This document shows positions 1-8,189 of a DNA stretch of 64,000 nt, one piece after another. Made by a program: the position numbers and the translations under genes. Under the pieces are notes generated by a model. It was not told the origin of the DNA. It worked only from the letters and a program-made list of their open reading frames with translations, and did no database searches. Each line of letters opens with the position of its first letter. Position 1 is the first letter of the stretch. This DNA is from CBDUQN01 sp965369375 (GTDB lineage Bacteria; Krumholzibacteriota; Krumholzibacteriia; Krumholzibacteriales; Krumholzibacteriaceae). The stretch is from the NCBI GenBank assembly GCA_965369375.1, contig CBDUQN010000004.1:20454-84453 (forward strand). Reading direction: 5' to 3'.

Positions 1-1511
1 TCCTCGAGCGGAACCTTTTTGCCTTCGCCACCGTCGGCCGTCACACCGAGGCCGGGCGTCGGCTGCATTCCCGTCATCGCGGTTGTTTCGTTGTCGAGAA
101 GAACGAGTATGAATCGCGCGTTGTTGTAAACGGCGCTCAGCAGCGAAGTGGTGCCCGAATGATAGAATGTCGAATCGCCCATTGTCGCGACGATGGGGAT
201 ATCATTGTTATCCTGATGGTACGCCTGGTAGAAGCCGCTCGCCAGCGTGATCCCCGCGCCCATATCGAGAACGGTGTCCACCGCCCCGAGATTGATACCG
301 AGCGTGTAGCACCCGATATCGCTCGTGTAGATCGCCTTCGGGAGCGCCTTTCTGATCGCAAAGAAGGCGGCCCGCTCCGGGCACCCCGGGCATAGAGTGG
401 GCTTTCGGATCGGCAGCTCGAGCTCTTCGATCCGCTTGTCGAGGTCGGTCTCTTCGATCTTTTCGATACGGGTTGTGCCGTGCTCCCCGAGGAAATCGGC
501 CAGAACGTTATTGATGACATCGGGGGTGAGCTCTCCATGGTTCGGTACGTGACCGGTCAGTCGACCAAGAATCTTGCGCTTGTCGATGATCTGGGATTCG
601 ATAACCGAGTCGGTTTCCTCCATTACGAGAACTTTTTCGTGCTCCTCGATAAAGGCGGCGACCCTCTTTTGGGGCAGCGGGTAGGGCGTACCGATCTTGA
701 GGACATCAACGGTACCTCGAGTATCCGTATCTTCAAGGATATCCATGAGCGCGGCAAAACTCATGCTGCACGTGATGATGCCGAGCGGCGTGTCGTTGCC
801 GTTTTCCACCTCGTAATTCCACTTTGTATCTGTTTCGAATCGCTCTTGTATATTCTTCAGTGTTTCGTTGAGCTTTTTGTGCAGGATCAGCCTGAATCGC
901 GGCGTCGCCGCCCACCGGGCCGGTTCTTTCTTGAAATCGGCCGGCCGGTCGAGCTCTATCACGGGGGAAAGCGTTATGCTCTGCCTCGCGTGAGAGACCC
1001 TGATCGTCGGGCGCAGGAGAACGGGAACCTGGAATTCCTCGGAGAGCTCGAAGGCTTCCTTTACCATCTCCTTCGCTTCCAGCGGTGTCGATGGATCGTA
1101 CACGGGCACCTTGGCGAACATGCCGAAGAAGCGCGAATCCTGCTCCGTCTGTGAGCTGTGCGGCCCGGGATCGTCACAGCTTATAATCACAAGACCCCCG
1201 ACGACACCGGTATAGGCCGAGCTCATGAGCGAGTCGGAAGCGACATTGAGTCCCACCTGCTTCATGGCGACGGCGGCCCTCTTTCCCGATATGCTCGCGG
1301 CGAGTGCGTTATCGAAGGCCACCTTCTCATTCGCCGACCATTCGATGTAGGTATCGAGCCCCAGCTCTTTCTTGAATGCAACGACCGCGGGGAGAATCTC
1401 CGAGCTCGGTGTCCCGGGGTAGGAGGTCATGACGTGGCATCCCGCCTCGACGATGCCCCTGCCGATGGCGGCGTTTCCCAGGAGAATTCTGATTTCCTTG
1501 TCTTTGGCCAT
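1..1511 (-). CDS. iorA: Indolepyruvate:ferredoxin oxidoreductase, alpha subunit (3' end outside window)
   Basis: The enzyme converts aryl-pyruvates from aromatic amino acids to aryl-acetyl-CoA, reducing ferredoxin. About 503 codons are open from the ATG to the left edge without a stop. The N-terminus MAKDKEIRILLGNAAIGRG starts the pyruvate-oxidoreductase-like domain. CPGCPER at about residue 374 and GDSTFYHSG at about 445, followed by LLDNETTAMTG, are the thiamine-diphosphate-binding signatures of IorA. The C-terminal 2[4Fe-4S] ferredoxin domain expected in the family would lie beyond the edge, as would iorB, which usually follows. A promoter-like sequence lies about 65 bases upstream of the ATG. 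The family call is firm; the SD before this ATG is weak. Confidence 0.93.
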   Translation of the reverse strand, partial: MAKDKEIRILLGNAAIGRGIVEAGCHVMTSYPGTPSSEILPAVVAFKKELGLDTYIEWSANEKVAFDNALAASISGKRAAVAMKQVGLNVASDSLMSSAYTGVVGGLVIISCDDPGPHSSQTEQDSRFFGMFAKVPVYDPSTPLEAKEMVKEAFELSEEFQVPVLLRPTIRVSHARQSITLSPVIELDRPADFKKEPARWAATPRFRLILHKKLNETLKNIQERFETDTKWNYEVENGNDTPLGIITCSMSFAALMDILEDTDTRGTVDVLKIGTPYPLPQKRVAAFIEEHEKVLVMEETDSVIESQIIDKRKILGRLTGHVPNHGELTPDVINNVLADFLGEHGTTRIEKIEETDLDKRIEELELPIRKPTLCPGCPERAAFFAIRKALPKAIYTSDIGCYTLGINLGAVDTVLDMGAGITLASGFYQAYHQDNNDIPIVATMGDSTFYHSGTTSLLSAVYNNARFILVLLDNETTAMTGMQPTPGLGVTADGGEGKKVPLE

Positions 1512-1576
1512 TTTGCTGGATCCGGACTTACGGAATTATCTATGTTATCGTATCCATATAAAGTAAACGTCGGAGG

Positions 1577-1606
1577 ATTATGCCAGAATCATTTTTAAAA
1601 TGCCAG
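1577..1606 (-). promoter_or_regulatory. Candidate sigma-70 promoter of iorA
   Basis: Read on the minus strand it is CTGGCA, an 18-base spacer, then CATAAT (5 of 6 matches to TATAAT). A start point near 1570 would give a leader of roughly 60 bases before the iorA ATG. The sequence TCTGGCAT occurs twice here, 20 bases apart. Confidence 0.4.
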
Positions 1607-1634
1607 ACTAAAAGGTGAAGAATGAGTGCATTTC

Positions 1635-3410
1635 TCAGCGGCGGGGGAAGGGTTGAAGCATTTTCGGATCATAATCAATTGGAAGCCGGCATTCTGCAAC
1701 CATTTGTTCGCGCAATTCATCGAGAATACGCCTGTCTCGTAGCGCATCCTTCCGGACATAATTCCCCGAGTGGTAGGGCTTGTCCGTTCTCTTCGCCGCC
1801 CAGGACGAAATTCCCTCGCGGATAGGAAGATAGTCCCTCCTGAAACGCGGGTCGTATTCCAGGTCGGTGATCATCGACCAGTAGTCATGGATCTGTATAA
1901 AGGTCGGTTTGATGTCGTCAAAGATGTAATCCTTGAGTTTCTGCGTATCCTTGTCCAAGGTCTTTCCAATGGTGCGATCGCAGAGACCTCCTAAGTCGTA
2001 AATAACATGTCGTGAGAAATACAACGTACCTCCCGCATCCGGACAGAGCAATGTTGTATCACCGATTCCCAGCATGTCTGCATAGCAGTTGAATCGATAT
2101 GCCAATACGCGGGCGACCCTGAAAAACTTCAGCGGAGAATCGGCGGCGAATCTCCGGGAGCGCGGCAGGCTGAGAATAGCGGTCGAAGCGATGAAAACGA
2201 TTCCGAGAACAGCTATCAATGCGATACGAAAGGCCGGTTTTTTGATGGTCATCGACAAGAACGCCGAAACGATGATGCCCAGGAATGAGTAGAAAAAGAC
2301 AAAAAACGGCGAAGCAAATCTGAACTCTCCCATCCAATCGAGAGGTAGGAGGCTGTAAATGGCCCACGATGTGAGCAACATGAGCAGCAGGATGATATAC
2401 GGCATGCGCTTGCGGGCCCTCTGGAAGAAGAGCGAAGAGATGATTATCAGTGCCAGAATCACCGGACTCGTGCGTCTCGAAAGCATACTGGCAAGGATGT
2501 CGTAGGTCTTTGTCACGTAATAGCGGGTGTGCAGGATGACCTCGTGCCCCGATTCCACTGTGGGGCCGCCCTTCACGTAGTACGGATTGGGTTTTGTGTC
2601 GTTGAAATATGTATATCTGAATATCATGAAGCTTCCGTAAAGCACGGCGAAAAAGAGCACATATATGAGCGCGTGCCTGATCACCGTTCTGTAGTGAGTC
2701 CTGTCGCCCAGCATCTTGATTAGACAGTAGAGAGGAAATACGAATGCAAAGACGATCCCGTCAGGTCTCGTCAGGCCTATCAAGGTCCCCGTGATTGCTA
2801 TCACTATAGGCATTGCAAAAGTCGGCGCCGCCGAGCTCTCGTGTTTGAGAATAAGATAGAAGAGGAGCACGGAGAGCAGGATGTAAAGAGGATTCTCGAG
2901 ACCGGATGTCGTCCATATGACGATACTCGAATTGAGTGAGAGTAAAATGAGGATAAGAGCGGTTATCCATCGTTTGTACTGCACGTCGCTGAAATACGTC
3001 ACGATACATTTTTGAAGAATGAGGTAGGTGATGAGAATACAAACGGCGCTCAGAATTTTCACCGGGATGGCCGGATTTGACGGTGGCGATATAAAAAACG
3101 GAGAAAGAAGGATGGTCCAGAGGAAATTGGAAAATCCTTCCACCGGCGGCACACCGATTTGCGATACGAGGCCGTGTCCATGGATGAAGTTGTGTGCGTA
3201 GGCGAATGATATACCGGCATCGTCGACCAGCCACCTGCGAAAGAGTGAAGCGTGCAGGCAATAGACGATAAATGCTGAAACCGGTGCGAGGAAAGATGTC
3301 ACGTAGCCCGATAGTGCAGATTGCTTCATCATAATCCTGATTTTATTCAACTCCTGTGGATTATGCCAGACTCTTGTGCAAATGACGAGAGCTATTGTAT
3401 TTTTTGACAT
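1635..3410 (-). CDS. GT-C fold membrane glycosyltransferase-like protein
   Basis: A 591-residue polytopic membrane protein with about ten hydrophobic segments and a soluble C-terminal domain of about 170 residues. Just after the first membrane segment it has VDDAGISFAYAHNFIHGHG and PPVEGFSNFLWT. This matches the acidic DDAxISFxYA...G loop and the VEGxTNFLW block of bacterial and mycobacterial lipid-linked sugar transferases (GT-C, arabinofuranosyltransferase-like). I infer transfer of a sugar from a polyprenyl-phosphate donor on the outer face of the inner membrane; acceptor unknown. The start used here has an AGGA sequence 8 bases upstream. An internal ATG pair at 3332 would remove 26 residues that are not needed for the fold and is a real alternative. 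Confidence 0.7.
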   Translation of the reverse strand: MSKNTIALVICTRVWHNPQELNKIRIMMKQSALSGYVTSFLAPVSAFIVYCLHASLFRRWLVDDAGISFAYAHNFIHGHGLVSQIGVPPVEGFSNFLWTILLSPFFISPPSNPAIPVKILSAVCILITYLILQKCIVTYFSDVQYKRWITALILILLSLNSSIVIWTTSGLENPLYILLSVLLFYLILKHESSAAPTFAMPIVIAITGTLIGLTRPDGIVFAFVFPLYCLIKMLGDRTHYRTVIRHALIYVLFFAVLYGSFMIFRYTYFNDTKPNPYYVKGGPTVESGHEVILHTRYYVTKTYDILASMLSRRTSPVILALIIISSLFFQRARKRMPYIILLLMLLTSWAIYSLLPLDWMGEFRFASPFFVFFYSFLGIIVSAFLSMTIKKPAFRIALIAVLGIVFIASTAILSLPRSRRFAADSPLKFFRVARVLAYRFNCYADMLGIGDTTLLCPDAGGTLYFSRHVIYDLGGLCDRTIGKTLDKDTQKLKDYIFDDIKPTFIQIHDYWSMITDLEYDPRFRRDYLPIREGISSWAAKRTDKPYHSGNYVRKDALRDRRILDELREQMVAECRLPIDYDPKMLQPFPRR

Positions 3411-3432
3411 TGCATTTTTCCTGTGTTATGTG
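3404..3432 (+). promoter_or_regulatory. Candidate promoter for the epimerase operon
   Basis: A perfect TTGACA at 3404-3409 is followed after 17 bases by TATGTG, a weak -10 (3 of 6). It overlaps the start of the divergent glycosyltransferase gene and would give a leader of about 40 bases before the epimerase ATG. Confidence 0.4.
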
Positions 3433-3479
3433 TTGAGCGGACGTCTACATTTGATAACGATTCGCTCTGGAGGCCACAC

Positions 3480-3878
3480 ATGATCAAGCAGATCAGTCAT
3501 CTCGGGATAGCGGTCAAAGATCTCGATGAGTCGAGGGACTTCTACCGCTCGGTTTTCGGACTCGGGTCATCCGATCCGATTACGAGTGAAGACGGCACGA
3601 TGAAGGCGAGTCTCGTCGAGATCGGCGGAACGATCATCGAGCTCCTGCAGCCTGTCGGCAATGAAGGGGTGATGGCGAAATTTCTCGAGAAGCGCGGGGA
3701 GGGATTTCATCATATTTGTTATGAAGTGGACGATATCACAGTGGAGATCGAACAGCTCCTGGCCAGGGGAATGGAGGTTCTTGGGACCCCGAGAGAGGGT
3801 GTGGAGGGGCTGGCCGTTTTTCTCCATCCGCGCGGGACGCACGGCGTTCTTGTCGAGCTTGTTGAGAAGAAGGAGTAG
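3480..3878 (+). CDS. mce: Methylmalonyl-CoA epimerase
   Basis: A 132-residue glyoxalase/VOC-fold protein that would interconvert (S)- and (R)-methylmalonyl-CoA in propionyl-CoA metabolism. The start MIKQISHLGIAVKDLDES carries the first metal-binding His (His7). GFHHICYEVDD and the terminal VLVELVE supply the other typical metal and catalytic residues. TGGAGG at 3468-3473, six bases before this ATG, fixes the start; a longer frame beginning at 3423 would lack a ribosome-binding site. It is first of three co-oriented genes, and an acyl-CoA dehydrogenase follows after 41 bases, which suits branched-chain or odd-chain acid oxidation. No methylmalonyl-CoA mutase is in the window. Confidence 0.92.
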   Translation: MIKQISHLGIAVKDLDESRDFYRSVFGLGSSDPITSEDGTMKASLVEIGGTIIELLQPVGNEGVMAKFLEKRGEGFHHICYEVDDITVEIEQLLARGMEVLGTPREGVEGLAVFLHPRGTHGVLVELVEKKE

Positions 3879-3919
3879 AGAGCTTTATATCTGTGCATTG
3901 AATATCCGGAGGATAGGGA

Positions 3920-5074
3920 ATGGATTTCGAATTCACTGAAGAGCAGCGGATGATGCAAGACACGGCCCGGAAGTTCGCCGGGCGGGAAATGTTGCCGAAT
4001 GTGAGGGATAATGTGCGCGAAGAGCTTTTCGATCGCGCGATCATCAAGAAGATGGCTTCACAGGGTCTCCTCGCGCCTCATATGCCGAAGGAGTATGGGG
4101 GATTGGAGCTCGATTATATCACCTCGGCGATTATCTGGGAGGAGCTCTCCAGGGTGAGTCTCGCGGTAACCCAGGCGGCGGTGAGCGGTCCCGTTCAGGC
4201 CGCGATGAACCTGCTCGACGCCGGCAGTGATGAGCAGAAGCGGAAATACCTGCCGGGTGTATGCAGCGGTGATCTCATTATATCGGGGGCCGTTGTCGAG
4301 CCCAACGCCGGCAGCGATTCATCCATGATCGAGACGACCGCCGTGCAGGAGGGGGATCGCTGGATCATAAACGGAAACAAGATATTCATCACGAACGGTG
4401 AGATAGCCGATGTCATCTTGTTCATCGCCCAGACGGACAAGAGTAAGGGGCTGAAAGGCCTCGCCTCGTTTATCGTCGAGAGGGGCACGCCGGGCCTCTC
4501 CAGCACGCCGATGAAGGGAAAGATCAGCTGGCGCGGCGGGAGCGAGGGCGAACTGAATTTCACCGATATGGAGCTTCCCCCCGAGAACCAGGTCGGCGAA
4601 ACGGGACGCGCGCTGCGGGATGCGCTGCGCGGCATCGATACGGCCCGGTTGTTTCTCGCCGCAGGCGCCGTCGGACTCGCCCAGGACTGTCTCGATGCCA
4701 GTATTACATATGCAAAAGAGCGCGAACAATTCGGGAAGCCGATCGGCGGTCATCAGTTGATTCAGCAGCTTATCGCCGATATGGCGACGAAGACCGAGGC
4801 GGCGAGATTGCTCACGTTACGCGCCGCCGATCTCAAGGACCGTGGCATCCGCCACATAAAGGAGATGTCATACGCGAAATACTTTGCCACCGAGACGGCT
4901 CTCTGGGTTGCATCCCAGGCCGTCAAGATCCACGGTTCATACGGAACGTTCGATGATTTCCCCGTCGGGCACCACTATCAGGATGCGATCACGGCAACGA
5001 TTCTCGGCGGCACGGCGCAGATGCACCAGTTGATAATCGGACAGCAGCTTCTCGAGATGGCTGCATTCAGGTAA
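3920..5074 (+). CDS. Acyl-CoA dehydrogenase family protein, both usual catalytic Glu positions changed
   Basis: A 384-residue FAD protein of normal family length that should desaturate an acyl-CoA thioester. The N-terminal helical domain begins MDFEFTEEQRMMQDTARKFA. The signature VVEPNAGSDSSM lies near residue 120, and the C-terminal helical domain includes YAKEREQFGKPIGGHQLIQQ. The C-terminal catalytic Glu, normally in an I-x-E-G-T motif, is Gly363 (ATILGGTAQ). The alternative position used by isovaleryl-CoA-type enzymes (ERL) is Ala242 (DTARLFL). The base must therefore lie elsewhere or the chemistry differs. It sits between the epimerase and a receiver/ATP-grasp protein. Substrate cannot be told from sequence. 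Confidence 0.88.
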   Translation: MDFEFTEEQRMMQDTARKFAGREMLPNVRDNVREELFDRAIIKKMASQGLLAPHMPKEYGGLELDYITSAIIWEELSRVSLAVTQAAVSGPVQAAMNLLDAGSDEQKRKYLPGVCSGDLIISGAVVEPNAGSDSSMIETTAVQEGDRWIINGNKIFITNGEIADVILFIAQTDKSKGLKGLASFIVERGTPGLSSTPMKGKISWRGGSEGELNFTDMELPPENQVGETGRALRDALRGIDTARLFLAAGAVGLAQDCLDASITYAKEREQFGKPIGGHQLIQQLIADMATKTEAARLLTLRAADLKDRGIRHIKEMSYAKYFATETALWVASQAVKIHGSYGTFDDFPVGHHYQDAITATILGGTAQMHQLIIGQQLLEMAAFR

Positions 5075-5102
5075 CGGCCGATCGTGAGAACGGAATCACC
5101 TT

Positions 5103-8075
5103 ATGGATATAAATTCGTTATCCGAACAACTTCTCCGCTATCAGTCCGATGATGAAATCTATCATGACCTGATGCAGTTCAAGGTCAGGGAGATCCTTCT
5201 CGTAGCGACCATCTACGATGCCTTTATCCTAGAGCAGGAGGGTAAGCTGACGGATCTCATCTTCGGCGAGTATCATCAGCTCAATCTCTCTTCGGCCCCC
5301 CGTGTGACGAGTGTTTCCTTTGCCGAGGAGGCGCTCGAAATCCTGAATAAGAAACAATTCGATATGGTCATCGTGACGATGCGTATAGATAAGATGACAC
5401 CGTTTGAATTGAGCGGGAAAATCAGGTCCATCGACCGCTTTATTCCCATCCTTCTATTATTGAACAGCGATAACGATATTGAGTTGATCAGTGACAAGGG
5501 CGATCAGCTGGAACATTTCGAAAAGATATTTGTCTGGAACGGTGATGCCAAGGTTTTCCTCTCGATGATCAAGTATATCGAGGACAAGATCAACATTGGA
5601 CTCGATACCAGGATCGGGCTCGTGCGGGTGATCCTGCTCGTTGAGGATTCGATCCGTTACTACTCACGCTATCTGCCTATTCTCCATGTTGAGATCATGA
5701 AGCAGACACAGCGATTGATAGCTGATGAGCATCTCGATGAAATGAAGAAGCTGTTGCGAATGAGAACCCGGCCCAAGGTCCTCATGGCGGAGAATTACGA
5801 GGAAGCGATTGAGATTTTCGACAAATACAAGGACTACCTGCTCTGCGTAATTTCGGATGTGCGGTTTTCAATGGATAGAGAGCTCGACGAAGAGGCGGGC
5901 GTGAAATTGATCCGGCACATTAAAAGTGAACTCGGAGCTCTCCCTATATTATTGCAATCCTCCGAGCCGGAGAATGCCGGGAAGGCTTCCGAACTCAACG
6001 CAAGCTTCTTGAACAAGAATTCCGATAATCTGTCACGTGATGTCACTGAATTTATTTTCAACCATCTCGGATTCGGTGATTTTGTTTTCCGTGACAGTGC
6101 CGGCAAAGAAATAGCGAGCGCCACGTCGATGGCCGAATTCGAGGATCTGCTCAAGACCATTCCAGATGAGTCTTTGGTCTATCATGCCAACCGTAATCAT
6201 TTCTCGTGCTGGCTCATGGCACGAGGCGAGATTCAGATAGCCAAATTAATTCAGCCGATCAAAGTCTCGGATTTTGGTTCCTATGCCGAGCTGCGGGGCC
6301 ATCTCATCGATGTGTGCAAGGTCGTTCATGAGCAGAAAACGAGAGGCAAGATCATACTGTTCAGCGAGTCCGTGCTCGATGGGGAAAGGAATGTAATTCA
6401 GCTGACGGGAGGCTCGGTGGGGGGTAAGGGCAGAGGCATGGTGTTTCTCAACATGTTGATCCAGAATCGCAAGCTGTTTTTCGTCAGTCCCGACGTGAAC
6501 GTTCTGATCCCTCAGACGACGATAATCGGCACAGATGAGTATGATTATTTCATCGAAGAAAATGATTTCCAGGACGTATTCATCAAAGAGGATGACTATG
6601 AGAAGATTAAAAGACTCGCGCTGAAAGGTCATCTCTCCGGGGAGATGCGGGAGAAATTGCGCATCTATCTCCAGCATGTGAATTGCCCGCTTTCGGTGCG
6701 ATCATCGAGCCTGTTCGAGGATTCGATATCCCAGCCGTTTTCCGGCGTCTATGACACCTATTTCCTGCCCAACAATCATCCCGATATCGAGGTGAGATTG
6801 CGCCATCTGGAAGAGGCGATCAGGCTGGTTTATGTCTCCGTATATTCCGGGAACGCCCGGGCATATTTCGATGCGATAAATTACAAAGTCGGCGAAGAGA
6901 AGATGGCTGTGCTTCTCCAGAGGGCGGTCGGGAATCAGTACGGGAAACGATTCTACCCGCACTTCTCCGGTGTGGCGCAATCGTATAATTATTATCCGCT
7001 TTCTTATTTAGAGCCTGGAGACGGGATTGCAATACTCGGATTCGGTCTCGGGAAATATGTCGTCGATGGAGAGAAGGCATGGCGCTTTTGCCCGAAGTAT
7101 CCCAAGATGGATTTCATCTCCCAGGAAGATCTTGTCAAGGAATCCCAGGTGAGCTTTTTTGCGCTCAATATGGAAGAAGACGGTGTCAATTTGCTCGAGG
7201 GGTGTGACACTACGCTCATGAGGCTCGATGTCGGCGACGCGAAAGATGACGGGACGCTTCGGTACTGCGTTTCCGTCTGGGATTACCAGGATAACATATT
7301 GAAGGTGGGAAATGATTACCAGGGGCCGATGGTTATGAATTTTGCCTCTATTCTGAAATACAACTATTTCCCCCTCGCCGAAACCCTGGAATCGATCCTC
7401 GGAACCATCAAGAGCTCGATGGGAATGCCGGTGGAGATCGAGTTTGCGGTGGATTTGAATGAGGATAAGAACGGCAAACCGAGCCTGTACATTTTGCAGG
7501 CGAGACCCTTGATCGGGAATATCGAGGAATTCAATATCGATCTCGATGTTATCGAGAGGGATGATCTGTTCCTCCATGCCGAGAAGGCGATGGGCAACGG
7601 CACTATCAACGACCTCTATGATATTATTTATGTCGATCTCGAGAAGTTTGACCGGGGCAAAACGGTGGAGATGGCACAGGAACTGGAGAAACTGAATATG
7701 ATCGTGAGGGAGGAAAGAAGGAATTATATACTCATAGGTCCGGGGAGATGGGGGAGCAGGGATCGATGGCTGGGGGTGCCGGTAAGGTGGGCCCAAATTT
7801 CTTCGGCACGGATCATCGTCGAAGCGGAATTGGAGGATTTCCATATCGATACTTCCCTCGGTTCTCATTTTTTCCACAATGTCACATCGAATAATATCGG
7901 CTATTTCTATATCCCCTATGGTTCCGAAGATAATTTCATCGACTGGGAATGGCTGAAGAAACAGCCGGTCGCCAATACAACCGAACATTTCATTCATGTT
8001 CGATTGGAAAAACCGTTGATGGCGAAAATGGACGGACGGACGAGTGTATCCGTGATATATAAACAGCCTGATTGA
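5103..8075 (+). CDS. Receiver-domain protein fused to a PPDK/PEP-synthase-type ATP-grasp domain
   Basis: A 990-residue cytoplasmic protein. Residues about 25-165 look like a degenerate receiver in which the phospho-acceptor Asp is replaced (FDMVIVTMRIDKMTPFEL). Residues about 173-325 are a second receiver with acidic residues in ILLVEDS and a normal acceptor Asp in ISDVRF. From about 430 onward is the ATP-binding half of pyruvate phosphate dikinase/PEP synthase (GGSVGGKGRGM, then PLSVRSSSLFEDS and FSGVYDTY). The C-terminus has ILIGPGRWGSRDRW and LGSHFFHNVTSN. I see neither the swivelling phospho-His domain nor the PEP-binding barrel, so it cannot run the full dikinase reaction. Function unknown; a phosphorylation-gated nucleotidyl or phosphotransferase is one possibility. 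It closes the epimerase operon. Confidence 0.8.
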   Translation: MDINSLSEQLLRYQSDDEIYHDLMQFKVREILLVATIYDAFILEQEGKLTDLIFGEYHQLNLSSAPRVTSVSFAEEALEILNKKQFDMVIVTMRIDKMTPFELSGKIRSIDRFIPILLLLNSDNDIELISDKGDQLEHFEKIFVWNGDAKVFLSMIKYIEDKINIGLDTRIGLVRVILLVEDSIRYYSRYLPILHVEIMKQTQRLIADEHLDEMKKLLRMRTRPKVLMAENYEEAIEIFDKYKDYLLCVISDVRFSMDRELDEEAGVKLIRHIKSELGALPILLQSSEPENAGKASELNASFLNKNSDNLSRDVTEFIFNHLGFGDFVFRDSAGKEIASATSMAEFEDLLKTIPDESLVYHANRNHFSCWLMARGEIQIAKLIQPIKVSDFGSYAELRGHLIDVCKVVHEQKTRGKIILFSESVLDGERNVIQLTGGSVGGKGRGMVFLNMLIQNRKLFFVSPDVNVLIPQTTIIGTDEYDYFIEENDFQDVFIKEDDYEKIKRLALKGHLSGEMREKLRIYLQHVNCPLSVRSSSLFEDSISQPFSGVYDTYFLPNNHPDIEVRLRHLEEAIRLVYVSVYSGNARAYFDAINYKVGEEKMAVLLQRAVGNQYGKRFYPHFSGVAQSYNYYPLSYLEPGDGIAILGFGLGKYVVDGEKAWRFCPKYPKMDFISQEDLVKESQVSFFALNMEEDGVNLLEGCDTTLMRLDVGDAKDDGTLRYCVSVWDYQDNILKVGNDYQGPMVMNFASILKYNYFPLAETLESILGTIKSSMGMPVEIEFAVDLNEDKNGKPSLYILQARPLIGNIEEFNIDLDVIERDDLFLHAEKAMGNGTINDLYDIIYVDLEKFDRGKTVEMAQELEKLNMIVREERRNYILIGPGRWGSRDRWLGVPVRWAQISSARIIVEAELEDFHIDTSLGSHFFHNVTSNNIGYFYIPYGSEDNFIDWEWLKKQPVANTTEHFIHVRLEKPLMAKMDGRTSVSVIYKQPD

Positions 8076-8177
8076 GAGCATTGAATAAGCCGCCTATTTC
8101 AGGTAATTATCATTCTTGATTTCCACCGGCCCCTGCCTTGAAGCATGGCCAAGTTTCTGATATATTGTAGAATATCG

Positions 8178-8183
8178 AGGAGG
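8178..8183 (+). promoter_or_regulatory. Ribosome-binding site fixing a GTG start
   Basis: A perfect AGGAGG six bases before GTG at 8190. It rejects the upstream ATG at 8145, which would place the signal peptide internally. Confidence 0.8.
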
Positions 8184-8189
8184 AACCGA

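Noticed and set aside
480..1598. Plus-strand open frames opposite iorA
   Set aside because: The minus strand encodes clear IorA signatures over the whole stretch; the plus-strand frames show none and arise from codon bias.
8145..8189. ATG at 8145 as the start of the secreted peptidase-like gene
   Set aside because: It would put the signal peptide inside the protein and lacks a ribosome-binding site; GTG at 8190 follows AGGAGG.
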